The translations under genes and the position numbers were made by a program. DNA of 64,000 nt from assembly GCA_002709295.1 (NCBI GenBank), contig PAQL01000001.1:1-64000 (forward strand), given 5' to 3'. Shown piece by piece: positions 43,628 to 52,353 of the stretch; position 1 is the stretch's first letter, and every line of letters begins with the position of its first letter. The stretch is from Phycisphaerae bacterium. GTDB taxonomy: Bacteria > Planctomycetota > Phycisphaerae > Phycisphaerales > SM1A02. The notes under the pieces are model-generated. The model saw only the letters and a list, made by a program, of their open reading frames with translations. It searched no databases and was not told the origin of the DNA.

Positions 43628-45670
43628 TCACGGCCGGGGATCCTTCGGTCGCCCGGAGTCCTTCCCGGGCAGCCTTCGCAGGGCCGACCTCAGTCCTCCC
43701 GCCACCCGGTCGCCCAGAACGACGGATCCGCTCGGCGTGAAGTGGACGTCGGCCGGCCGCTGGATCTCCTCCAGCCGGCTCGACGCGAACTCGCCGAGGG
43801 TCGCGACCTCGATCCCCAGCTCGTTCATGATCTCGACCGCGGCCCGGTTGTAGCGACCGACGTCCGCGGGATCTCGATGAGGACGGACGCCCCCCTCCGG
43901 CACCGGGGTGGTGGTGCAGAAGATCGGCGTCGCGCCGGACTCGAGGATCGATGTCGCGATCGCGCGAAGCTGTCGCCGGTAGGTCGGCAGGGAGGCCTGG
44001 GGGGGGTCCCTCGGATCGTCGGAGTTCCGCCCGTCCGCCCCGACCCGCTTGAGGTCGTGCAATCCGAAGTTGAAATGCACGATGTCGAAGTCGCCCCCCT
44101 CGATCCGGAGCCATTCCTCGATCCGCTCGATGCCCAGAGTCGTCCCCTCGCAGTTCTCTCCGGGCCGGACGACCACCGCCTCGTCGTCGAGCCCATCGAC
44201 CACCGTCCGGTGGTAGCCCTTCGAGATCGAGTCCCCGATCATCAGGATCCTCGGCAGCGGAGGCCCCGCCGCGGAGGCCGCGATCCGGGCTCGGCGACAC
44301 GATCGCCTCGACTCCAGAAGGACCTCGCGCCATGCGGGATCCCCGGCGAGGTTCACCAGCTCGTCCGGATCCGCCGAGAGATCATGCAGGAACTCACCGT
44401 CCTCGGGATGGTCGAGATAGTTCGCGTACTTGAGAGTGGGGGTCCGCCATCCGATCCAGCGGGGGATGTCGGGATGCTTCATGCCGTGCTCGCAGAAGAA
44501 TCCCGATCGGTCGGATCCCTCGCCCCCGATCGGCAGGGGCCGCCCTCGGATCGCGGAGTCGATCGCGCCCCCATCGGATGCGGGCCTTCGGTCCTCGATC
44601 CCCGCGACCGCCAGCAGCGTGGGTGCAACGTCGAGGTTCAGGACCATCCGCTCCTCGACCCGTCCCCTTCGATCCGCGGGCAGGTCGGGATCGAAGACCA
44701 CCAGCGGCACGCGGAGCGAGGGATCGAAGTGCGACCACTTCCCGGCGAAGCCACGCTCCCCCATGTAGTAGCCGTTGTCGCCGATGAAGACGACCACCGT
44801 CTCGTCGAGGCGGCCGAGCCGTTCGAGCGCCTCGATCATCCGACCGATGTTGCGATCCATTCCCGTGAGCATCCGGAAGTAGTCGCGGAGATTCCGGTCG
44901 TACTTCTCCGGGGTGTCCCACCGCCAGCGGTGCCGTATCCGGTTCATCGACACCCGAAGCCATGCAGGATGCGACTCGAAGATCGCAGGGTCGTCGAGGC
45001 GAGGTCTCGGCATCGCCTCGTCCGCGTAGAGCGATCGCTCGGTGGCCGGAGGCGGATAGTGATCCTCGAGATCCCCGTCCTCGGCGTGCCCCGCGTTGAA
45101 GCTCACCGAAAGGCAGAACGGCACGTCCGATGGAACGGACTCGAGGAAGTCGATCGCAAGGTCGCCGGTCAGATCGGTGGCGTGACGAATCGTTCCGTCG
45201 GGAAGGGTCTTGCGGTAGGGGGTTCTGCCCATCGGCGAGAAGGAGTCGAACATCTCGTCGATCGTGGACCGGCCGCCCTCGATCGACACCCCGAGCTTGC
45301 CGACGAATCCCGTCCGGTAGCCGGCACGCCGCAGCCGGGACGGGTAGCCGTCCTCGACCAGCTCCCGCGCGAGCGGAGGTCGTCCGAAGGTGTGGTGATG
45401 CGACCGCTCGGGAAGCCCGGTGAGGATCGACGCCCGGCTCGCCGCGCAGATGCTGGTCTGGGCGAAGGCGTTCTCGAAACGGACCCCCTCGGTCGCGAGC
45501 CGGTCGATCGCCGGAGTGCGCACCACGGGATGGCCCGCGCACCCCAGGACGTCGGCGCGATGATCGTCCGAGACGATCAGCAGGATGTTCCGGGGCGGGT
45601 CGGCAGTCGTGGCCCCGACCGACGAGGACCATCCGAGACCGGACAGGATCAGAAGCCACCGCAGCATCAT
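43628..45670 (-). CDS. Sulfatase fused to SGNH/GDSL hydrolase
   Basis: NILLIVSDDHRADVLG...SICAASRASILTG (sulfatase-type signature), VVVFIGDNGYYMGERGFAGKW; C-terminal ILMIGDSISKGY and DVHFTPSG as in SGNH hydrolases. Confidence 0.8.
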   Translation of the reverse strand: MMLRWLLILSGLGWSSSVGATTADPPRNILLIVSDDHRADVLGCAGHPVVRTPAIDRLATEGVRFENAFAQTSICAASRASILTGLPERSHHHTFGRPPLARELVEDGYPSRLRRAGYRTGFVGKLGVSIEGGRSTIDEMFDSFSPMGRTPYRKTLPDGTIRHATDLTGDLAIDFLESVPSDVPFCLSVSFNAGHAEDGDLEDHYPPPATERSLYADEAMPRPRLDDPAIFESHPAWLRVSMNRIRHRWRWDTPEKYDRNLRDYFRMLTGMDRNIGRMIEALERLGRLDETVVVFIGDNGYYMGERGFAGKWSHFDPSLRVPLVVFDPDLPADRRGRVEERMVLNLDVAPTLLAVAGIEDRRPASDGGAIDSAIRGRPLPIGGEGSDRSGFFCEHGMKHPDIPRWIGWRTPTLKYANYLDHPEDGEFLHDLSADPDELVNLAGDPAWREVLLESRRSCRRARIAASAAGPPLPRILMIGDSISKGYHRTVVDGLDDEAVVVRPGENCEGTTLGIERIEEWLRIEGGDFDIVHFNFGLHDLKRVGADGRNSDDPRDPPQASLPTYRRQLRAIATSILESGATPIFCTTTPVPEGGVRPHRDPADVGRYNRAAVEIMNELGIEVATLGEFASSRLEEIQRPADVHFTPSGSVVLGDRVAGGLRSALRRLPGKDSGRPKDPRP

Positions 45671-45689
45671 TCGACTCCCGGGCGTGGAA

Positions 45690-46160
45690 TCAGTAGGGGA
45701 TGCCGACCTTGCGATAGATGAAGTGGAGCAACCACGCGGGACCGACCAGCAGGAACTGGATGTCCTCGAGGAACGAGGGCTTCTCGCCCTCGATCTTGTG
45801 ACCGACGAACTGGGCGATCCAGGAGAGGACGAACAGCACGGTCGCCGCCGGCCAGAGCGGCAGATCCACGAACCGTTCCCAGGCGAGGATCAGACCGATG
45901 CCGGCCCCGACCACCACGACCATCCCGATCGCGATCGAGATCGACATGCGGAGGTAGAACACCAGCGCGATCGCGATGAGGATCATCGACCAGTTGAACC
46001 AGGGTGCCACCGACGCCAGGGGTCCGGTCGGCAGCGACCAGAGCAGGGCGACCAGGGTCAGGGTGATCATGGGAACGCAGACCCAGTGGATCGCCTTGTT
46101 GAGGGCGTTCTGGTGACTGTGTCCGTAGGCGTCGAACCATTCGTCGGCGGTGCGGGTCAT
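45690..46160 (-). CDS. Mpo1-like (DUF962) membrane protein
   Basis: EWFDAYGHSHQNALNKAIHWVCVPMI...AQFVGHKIEGEKPSFLEDIQFLLVGPAWLL. Confidence 0.82.
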   Translation of the reverse strand: MTRTADEWFDAYGHSHQNALNKAIHWVCVPMITLTLVALLWSLPTGPLASVAPWFNWSMILIAIALVFYLRMSISIAIGMVVVVGAGIGLILAWERFVDLPLWPAATVLFVLSWIAQFVGHKIEGEKPSFLEDIQFLLVGPAWLLHFIYRKVGIPY

Positions 46161-46211
46161 CTGGGGCCTCCGGGATCGAGACTCCGGCAGCCTAGTCGAC
46201 CCGGCTCGAGA

Positions 46212-46727
46212 TCACCGCTTCCGGACGGTGAGAAAGACCGGTCTGATCTCCCGGATCGAGACGATCCTCTCCCGGGAGTCGAGTTCCACCACCCGCACCG
46301 TCCCGGGGCGCTCGATGGCGATCCGGGTCTCCGTCCGGGTGTCCTGGAGATCTCCGGAGGCGTGCCGATCGAGGAACGTCCGGATCGTGGCATCATCCGT
46401 GAAGACCAGCACGCGGCTGGACACCCTCGATCCCCGCCCCTGCACCGCTCCCGGATCGATCAGCATCAGTTCCGCATGGGGCACGACCAGGGCACTCTCG
46501 CCCTCGGCACGCCGGGCGGCACTCTCCCGGGCGGTCAGCTCGTACCCGGCGGCCCGACAGGCGGGGAACCCCAGGACCGAACTCGCGGACGACCAGTCCC
46601 GACCGACCAGGCTCGAGACCGACTCGGCCGAGGCCTCCCGGGTGGCCATGAACCACGAGACCCCGACGAGCAGCAGGACGATCACGCCCCCGATCATCAG
46701 ATGCGACTTCTCCTGGACGGTCTTCAT
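46212..46727 (-). CDS. Hypothetical protein with N-terminal TM helix
   Basis: MKTVQEKSHLMIGGVIVLLLVGVSWFMATREAS; intact ORF. Confidence 0.55.
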   Translation of the reverse strand: MKTVQEKSHLMIGGVIVLLLVGVSWFMATREASAESVSSLVGRDWSSASSVLGFPACRAAGYELTARESAARRAEGESALVVPHAELMLIDPGAVQGRGSRVSSRVLVFTDDATIRTFLDRHASGDLQDTRTETRIAIERPGTVRVVELDSRERIVSIREIRPVFLTVRKR

Positions 46728-46850
46728 GGTTCTTGAATCGACCGAATGACCCCATCCGGTCCAGCACCCGACGGTCCGATCCATGGGAGTTCCGGGCGGA
46801 TCGGCCCATTGGCGTCCGAAAACGGCCTCCCCGGGCTACCATGCCCGCCC

Positions 46851-47654
46851 ATGGGTCGAGTTCAGGACATGTTCGAACGATGCCGCAGCGAAGAGCGTGG
46901 GGCCCTCATGCCCTTCGTCGTGGCCGGCCATCCCGGCCCCGGCTCCCTCGGCAGCCTGCTGCAGGCTCTGGAGTCGGCCGGAGCGGATGCCGTCGAGGTG
47001 GGGATCCCCTTCAGCGATCCGATCGCCGACGGCCCCGTCATCGCGGCCGCCATGCACGAAGCCCTGATGGCGGGCACCACCGTGGCCGACGTGCTGAACG
47101 ACATGGCATCCATCAGATCCTCGATCTCGATCCCGGTGGTCGCGATGGTCAGCATCTCGATCGTCGACCGCCTCGGAGGCGCCGCCTTCATGGACCGTCT
47201 CGCCGATGCGGGATTCGACGGCGTGATCCTGCCCGATGCCGATCTCGATGCCATCGAGCCGCTGCAGCAGCAGGCGAAACGCCGAGGCATGGCCTTCACC
47301 AGCCTCATCGCACCGGACACTGGTTCCGATCGGGCCGCCCGCATCGCCTCCGACGCCCGGGAGTTCCTCTACGTGCTGGCACGCAAAGGCCTCACCGGAG
47401 AACGGAGCGACGCTCCGGATCTCCGAGAACGGGTCGACGAACTCCGTCGACTCACGTCGCTGCCGCTCGCCGCCGGATTCGGGATCTCGACCCCCGACCA
47501 CGTGGCGGCCGTGCTCTCGGATGCCGATGGGGCGATCGTCGGATCGGCCCTGGTGCGAACGATCTCCGAAGCCGTGAGCACCGGCGAGGATCCGCTCGAG
47601 GCAGCCCGGGGATTCATCAGGCCCCTTGCCGTCGCGACCGGAAATTCCGCCTGA
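46851..47654 (+). CDS. trpA: Tryptophan synthase alpha chain
   Basis: PFVVAGHPG, ADAVEVGIPFSDPIADGPVI, GFDGVILPDADLD, SLIAPDT, GFGISTPDHVAAV. Confidence 0.93.
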   Translation: MGRVQDMFERCRSEERGALMPFVVAGHPGPGSLGSLLQALESAGADAVEVGIPFSDPIADGPVIAAAMHEALMAGTTVADVLNDMASIRSSISIPVVAMVSISIVDRLGGAAFMDRLADAGFDGVILPDADLDAIEPLQQQAKRRGMAFTSLIAPDTGSDRAARIASDAREFLYVLARKGLTGERSDAPDLRERVDELRRLTSLPLAAGFGISTPDHVAAVLSDADGAIVGSALVRTISEAVSTGEDPLEAARGFIRPLAVATGNSA

Positions 47655-47753
47655 GACGGCCCTGAACGGGCTTGCAGGTGACATCCGATTTTTTCAGTCC
47701 GAGGTGTCACACCTCCCGAGGTACGGTCTACATGACGCCGGAGGTATCACACC

Positions 47754-48398
47754 ATGCACAACTCTCTCGCCATCATCCCCGTCCTTCTGGCCACTTCAAC
47801 GGCGACGATCGCCATGGCCGACAAGGGAACCATTCTCAAGGCCGCCGACATGAACTGCACCCGAGGCCAGGTGGCCGAGGTTCAGATCAGGGCGACCACG
47901 CACGACCTCATCGGCGGCTTCGAGTTCAATGCCGACGCCGTCGGCCATCTCGTCCAGGAGGTTCGGTACGACGGGCCGATCTTCGACACCAGCTGGAGTG
48001 GCTGGGACAACGCGCCCACCAGCAACGTCGGCGTCTCCGCGGTCTGCGTCTTCACCGAGGACCAGGTCGATCCCGGCGACCACAACCTCGTCACGCTGGA
48101 GGTTCCGATTCCCGCCGACGCGGTTCCCGGCACCGTCATTCCAGTCAACCTGTCGAACATCCAGTTCTTCAACTACGACTTCTCCGTCGCCGCGCTGGAC
48201 CCTCGGAACGGCAGCATCACGGTCCACAGCACCGCCGATCTCAACGGCAGTGGCAGCGTCGACCCGGCCGACCTCGGACTCATGATCGCCCAGTGGGGGC
48301 CGGCGAACCCCAAGAGCACCGCGGACCTCGACGGCAGCGGCGAGGTCGACGGTGCCGATCTCGGCCGACTGATCGAGCGCTGGGGCACCGAAGGCTGA
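47754..48398 (+). CDS. Secreted cohesin-like domain protein with C-terminal dockerin-like repeats
   Basis: Signal peptide MHNSLAIIPVLLATSTATIAMA; RGQVAEVQIRATTHDLIGGFEFNADAV...LVTLEVPIPADAVPGTVIPVNLSNIQFF resembles cohesin-type beta fold; DLNGSGSVDPADLGLMIAQWG and DLDGSGEVDGADLGRLIERWG. Confidence 0.65.
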   Translation: MHNSLAIIPVLLATSTATIAMADKGTILKAADMNCTRGQVAEVQIRATTHDLIGGFEFNADAVGHLVQEVRYDGPIFDTSWSGWDNAPTSNVGVSAVCVFTEDQVDPGDHNLVTLEVPIPADAVPGTVIPVNLSNIQFFNYDFSVAALDPRNGSITVHSTADLNGSGSVDPADLGLMIAQWGPANPKSTADLDGSGEVDGADLGRLIERWGTEG

Positions 48399-48439
48399 AT
48401 CGCGTCCTTCCGGGAGTTCCGGGGACGACCATGAATCAG

Positions 48440-48469
48440 GAACGCTCGCCGAGTGATCGGCGAGCGTTC
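48440..48469. terminator. Candidate bidirectional terminator between cohesin-like gene and lexA
   Basis: 13-bp perfect stem GAACGCTCGCCGA-GTGA-TCGGCGAGCGTTC between convergent genes. Confidence 0.65.
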
Positions 48470-48525
48470 TTCATGATCCACGCATCGATGCGCCGGGGGA
48501 GCTCCGACTCGGCCGGCCGCGGCGA

Positions 48526-49128
48526 TCAGTAGCGTCGCATCACGCCGATCACCACACCCTGGACGCGGCAGTCCCGGACGATGATCGGTTCGAACTCCGG
48601 ATTCGCGGGCTGCAGACGGATCGTGCCGTCGGCTTCCCGGAAGAAGGTCTTCAGGGTCGTCTCGCCATCCGGCAGGAGCGCCACGACCCGCTCGCCGTTC
48701 CGCGCGGTGGATCGCTTCTCGACGATGACGTAGTCGCCGTCGAAGATGCCTTCGTCCCGCATCGATTCGCCCTCGACCTGGAGGGCGAACATCTCGCCGT
48801 TGCGGCCCAGACGGGGGCCGAAGATCTCCCCGAGGTGCAGTTCCTCGCGGGTCTCGCATTTCTCGATGGGACGACCGGCCGCGATCCTGCCCACGAGAGG
48901 GAAGGCGAGGCCGGAATCGTCTTCATCGACCACCGACAAAGAGCGTGCCTTGTTCGCCTCTCGAGTGAGGGCGCCCTTTTCGACCAGCGCGCCGACGTGC
49001 TCGAAGACCGTGACCTTGCTCACGCCGAGTTCGTCCGCGATCTCCTGCATGGTCGGGGAACAGCCGTGGCTCTGACGATAGGACCGGACGTAGTCCAGGA
49101 CTCGAAGCTGCTTGGGCGTGAGATTCAC
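48526..49128 (-). CDS. lexA: SOS repressor LexA
   Basis: LTPKQLRVLDYVRSYRQSHGCSPTMQEIADELG wHTH; AAG cleavage site (GRIAAGRPIE); GESMRDEGIFDGDYVIVEK. GTG start. Confidence 0.95.
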   Translation of the reverse strand: MNLTPKQLRVLDYVRSYRQSHGCSPTMQEIADELGVSKVTVFEHVGALVEKGALTREANKARSLSVVDEDDSGLAFPLVGRIAAGRPIEKCETREELHLGEIFGPRLGRNGEMFALQVEGESMRDEGIFDGDYVIVEKRSTARNGERVVALLPDGETTLKTFFREADGTIRLQPANPEFEPIIVRDCRVQGVVIGVMRRY

Positions 49129-49900
49129 GACGAGACTCCGGTGAGACGGGGGTGAGCGAAGAGCGAGACGATCGATTCACATCGATGCCTGCGATCGACG
49201 TACGGCGGCGGCGCTGTTCCAGCATCGCCTCGGCGGTCAGTCGGCAGATCTCGACGCGCAGGCGGCCTGTCGCCGAGGAGGTGGAGCGAGGGGGCTCCAC
49301 CTCCGGCGACTGGAGCGGGGGATGAACACGGTTCGGTGACGACGCGGAGTCCGGGGCTGGATGACGCTCCTCGCGGGACCGGTGCGTCTTCGAGGCGATC
49401 CGTGCGCTTCGACTGATCTCGACCCGGTCGATCCCGAGGAATCGTTCCACCAACGACCCTCGAACCGGGACCGCATCGTCGAGCTGCGACGGCACATGGA
49501 GCCGACGGGCCTTCGACAGCGGAATCGCAGGGGCATGCGAAGACCGAGGGCCGGGTTCCGATCGTTCCCCGGATCGAGCTTTGGAACGAGTCGGGTCGCG
49601 GCGGTCCGATGACGACTGGCGGTCGATCGCCGTCATGGCTCCCGCAGAGCCCAGCAGGCCGAGCCAGCGAAGCAGATGGACGAGGCTGTCGACCATGGCC
49701 GTCCACCAGCCGCCGCTGTCGCGGTTCGGATTGCGGCTGGGGTTGCGGCTGGGGTTGCGGCTGGGGTTGGAATCGGTATCGGGGTTCCGGTCGAGATCGG
49801 TCCCGTAGGCGAGGGTGACGACCTTGAGGCGGTCGCCCTCCGGCACGAGCCTTCGAACGTAGTCGCCACCGGGGCCGAGTTGAACAAGGGGCATGGTCAT
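48923..49900 (-). CDS. Hypothetical protein upstream of and partly overlapping lexA
   Basis: MTMPLVQLGPGGDYVRRLVPEGDRLKVVTLAYGTDLDRNPDTDSNPSRNPSRNPSRNPNRDSGGWWTAMVDSLVHLLRWLGLLGSAGAMTA...; GC-rich third positions support the N-terminal part; overlap of about 200 nt with lexA is doubtful. Confidence 0.4.
   Translation of the reverse strand: MTMPLVQLGPGGDYVRRLVPEGDRLKVVTLAYGTDLDRNPDTDSNPSRNPSRNPSRNPNRDSGGWWTAMVDSLVHLLRWLGLLGSAGAMTAIDRQSSSDRRDPTRSKARSGERSEPGPRSSHAPAIPLSKARRLHVPSQLDDAVPVRGSLVERFLGIDRVEISRSARIASKTHRSREERHPAPDSASSPNRVHPPLQSPEVEPPRSTSSATGRLRVEICRLTAEAMLEQRRRRTSIAGIDVNRSSRSSLTPVSPESRRESHAQAASSPGLRPVLSSEPRLFPDHAGDRGRTRREQGHGLRARRRAGRKGRPHSRGEQGTLFVGGR
49731..49766. repeat. 12-bp tandem repeat, three copies
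   Basis: (TTGCGGCTGGGG)x3, encoding the NPSR repeats of the minus-strand ORF. Confidence 0.85.
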
Positions 49901-49998
49901 GATCGTGTCTCTGGAGCGGTCCGAACGAACATCTGATGATGGGTGCCGTGATGGGGAGGAGGTCTCTCCACCCCTGAACGGTCCCGGTCTGATCATCT

Positions 49999-50047
49999 GT
50001 TCGGAACATGGTAGGGTCGGGCTCCAGAAAACGTTCGGTATATGTTA
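49999..50047. promoter_or_regulatory. Candidate operator pair (possible SOS box) upstream of the lexA-linked ORF
   Basis: GTTCGGAACATGGTA (49999-50013) and GTTCGGTATATGTTA (50033-50047), 12/15 identical. Confidence 0.35.
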
Positions 50048-50090
50048 CCCCGATCAAACTCCGAATCGGCTGATCCTGCCGGTTTCCGAT

Positions 50091-50133
50091 AAAAAAAGAC
50101 ACCGCCTCGCCGGGGGCCGTTCGCGAGACGGTG
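50091..50133 (-). terminator. Orphan intrinsic terminator on minus strand
   Basis: On minus strand: CACCGTCTCG...CGAGGCGGTG stem (one mismatch) followed by TCTTTTTTT; no annotated minus-strand gene upstream. Confidence 0.55.
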
Positions 50134-50259
50134 CCGATGCCCGAACGCCGGGCGATGAAATCACCCTAGACCCGCCTCAGGTCGTCTCCGGATTCGGTGC
50201 CAAAGTCCAGTCATCACCGTGGACTTCCTGTTCTCGATCCGGTTGGTAGGTTTGGCATC

Positions 50260-51528
50260 ATGGCCTTCTCCCCGACATCCCTGGAATCCGACTGGCCCGG
50301 TCCGCCTCTGGAACCGGGGCGGCAGGCTCGCTCCCTGTGGGCCATGGATCCGGAATTGACCTTTCTGAATCACGGCTCCTTCGGCGCCGTGCCCACTCCG
50401 CTCCTGGAACGAGCCGCCTCGTTTCGAACCGCCATCGAGCGGAATCCCGTCGAAGGTGTCTGGCGTGCAGGCATTCCAGGCACCCGCGACGCCGCGATCG
50501 AGGTCGCGGACTTCCTCGGCGCGGACGGAGCGCGGGCCGCCTTCATCTCCAACGCCACCGCGGGCATGAATGCGATGCTTCAGTCGCTCCCCATGGAACC
50601 CGGTGACGAGGTCCTGCATGTGGACCAGGGATACAACGCAGTCTGGCAGACCCTCGTCCAGACCGGCCGCCGGAGAGACATCGTGCCCCGCAAGGTCGAA
50701 CTTCCGCTGCCGGTGCGAACCACCGCGGAGGTCGTGTCCGCCTTCACCGCCGCCTTCACCGATCGAACCCGACTGCTGGTGCTCGATCAGATCACGTCCC
50801 CGACCGCCCTGGTGCTGCCGATCCGCGAGATCATCGATGCCGCCACCGAGGCCGGCATCCGGACCATCGTCGACGGCGCTCACGCCCCGGGCATGATCGA
50901 CCGGGCCGCGGCGGCTGCGGAAGGGGCCGTCGCCTGGACCGGCAACCTCCACAAGTGGCCGTGCGCCCTGCGGGGAGCCGCAGTGATCACCGTCGCCGAA
51001 GGCTTCGAGTCGATCATCAAGCCGCCGGTCATCAGTCATCACCTCGACCAGTCCTTCGCCGCGGAGTTCGACTGGCAGGGGACCCACGATCCGACGCCAT
51101 GGCTGCTGGCTCCCGACGCGATCCGCTTCATGGACCGCTTCGGTGGGTGGGACTCGGTCCGACGACGCAACCACCGGATGACGGTCGACGCCCATGTGAT
51201 GCTCTGCGATCGACTCGGGGTCGAACCCATCTGCCCGCTCGACGGCTCGATGACCGGGTTCATGGCGACCGTCGAACTTCCGGCCTCCCTGCAGCCGGAA
51301 CACGGCGGCCCTCCGCTGAGTTCGAGCAACGCCGTGCCCGGCCCCGATGGGCGACCGACGATCGGCTTGGATCCCGTGCATCGACGCCTGCTCGAGGACC
51401 ACCGCATCGAGGTGCCCGTCGTGACCCACGACCAGAAGCGATTCGTCCGCTTCAGCGTCCACGTCCACAATCATGACGAGGAGTACGAACGGCTTGCCGA
51501 CGCGATCCTCGAGATCGCTTCCGCCTGA
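50260..51528 (+). CDS. Aminotransferase class V (isopenicillin-N epimerase-like)
   Basis: FLNHGSFGAVPTPLLERA, RAAFISNATAGMNAML, IVDGAHAPGMI, GNLHKWPCALRGAA (PLP Lys). Confidence 0.85.
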   Translation: MAFSPTSLESDWPGPPLEPGRQARSLWAMDPELTFLNHGSFGAVPTPLLERAASFRTAIERNPVEGVWRAGIPGTRDAAIEVADFLGADGARAAFISNATAGMNAMLQSLPMEPGDEVLHVDQGYNAVWQTLVQTGRRRDIVPRKVELPLPVRTTAEVVSAFTAAFTDRTRLLVLDQITSPTALVLPIREIIDAATEAGIRTIVDGAHAPGMIDRAAAAAEGAVAWTGNLHKWPCALRGAAVITVAEGFESIIKPPVISHHLDQSFAAEFDWQGTHDPTPWLLAPDAIRFMDRFGGWDSVRRRNHRMTVDAHVMLCDRLGVEPICPLDGSMTGFMATVELPASLQPEHGGPPLSSSNAVPGPDGRPTIGLDPVHRRLLEDHRIEVPVVTHDQKRFVRFSVHVHNHDEEYERLADAILEIASA

Positions 51529-51537
51529 GTCCGGCGG

Positions 51538-52353
51538 TCAAGCGGAAAGGGTGGAGAGGCCCGCCCTCGCCACCGTGCGGCCGGAGTCCCGAAGCTCCTC
51601 GAGTCTCGCTCGATTCTCGCCTTCCAGGGATCGATCCTGCTCGTCGTGCCAGAGATGGAGCACCGCCGCGGCGGGCGTCGCTCCACGAATCACCACTCCG
51701 GAGGACCGGAGACGGATCGCCAGATCCGAATCCTCGTATCCCCACCCCTTGAACGCATGGTCGAAACCGTCGATCGCCTCGAAATCGCTCCGATGGACCG
51801 AGGCGTTGCAGGTGCGGAACGACTTCCAGGACAGTCGGCGGCCCAGCCACGGGACCGGCGTTCCAGCCAGCAGCGGCAGTCGATTCACCCGACCGCGTCG
51901 CCACCAGGAGAACCAGCGGGCATGCGTGAATCCGCCGAGGGCTTCGCCACCCTCGAGGGCCTCCCGGGTGGCATTCTCTTGGAGCAGGCACCGGCTGCCT
52001 CGCAACGCCACTCCCGGACGGCATCGGCGATGGGCCCTCACGAAACCGGGCCGGGGCACGCAGTCGCCATCGAGCATCACCAGGATCGATCCTTCGGCCA
52101 TCGAGGCCGCCAGATTCCGGCACCGGGCGGCCCGGAAACCGTCGTCCTCCTGCCATGCGTGCTTCAAGCGTCCGGCCAGGGCTCCACGACCCGCCGCCTG
52201 CTCGACCAGCTCGCGGGTGACGGCCCCGGAACCGTCGTCGGCGACGACGACCTCGAAGTCGTCATCGTCCTGGGCGCCAAGACCGGCGAGCACCGCTTCG
52301 AGGGCCTCCGGCCACTCGTAGGTGGTCACGATCACCGAGAGAGACGACGGCAT
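51538..52353 (-). CDS. Glycosyltransferase family 2
   Basis: SLSVIVTTYEWPEALEAVLAGL, VVVADDGSG, ILVMLDGDCVPRPGF, GYEDSDLAIRL. Confidence 0.85.
   Translation of the reverse strand: MPSSLSVIVTTYEWPEALEAVLAGLGAQDDDDFEVVVADDGSGAVTRELVEQAAGRGALAGRLKHAWQEDDGFRAARCRNLAASMAEGSILVMLDGDCVPRPGFVRAHRRCRPGVALRGSRCLLQENATREALEGGEALGGFTHARWFSWWRRGRVNRLPLLAGTPVPWLGRRLSWKSFRTCNASVHRSDFEAIDGFDHAFKGWGYEDSDLAIRLRSSGVVIRGATPAAAVLHLWHDEQDRSLEGENRARLEELRDSGRTVARAGLSTLSA

Noticed and set aside
43742-45721. 659-aa plus-strand ORF
   Set aside because: Antisense shadow of the sulfatase-SGNH gene.
49731-49766. Tandem 12-mer as a CRISPR-like array
   Set aside because: Repeats are contiguous without spacers and encode NPSR repeats; a simple coding tandem repeat.
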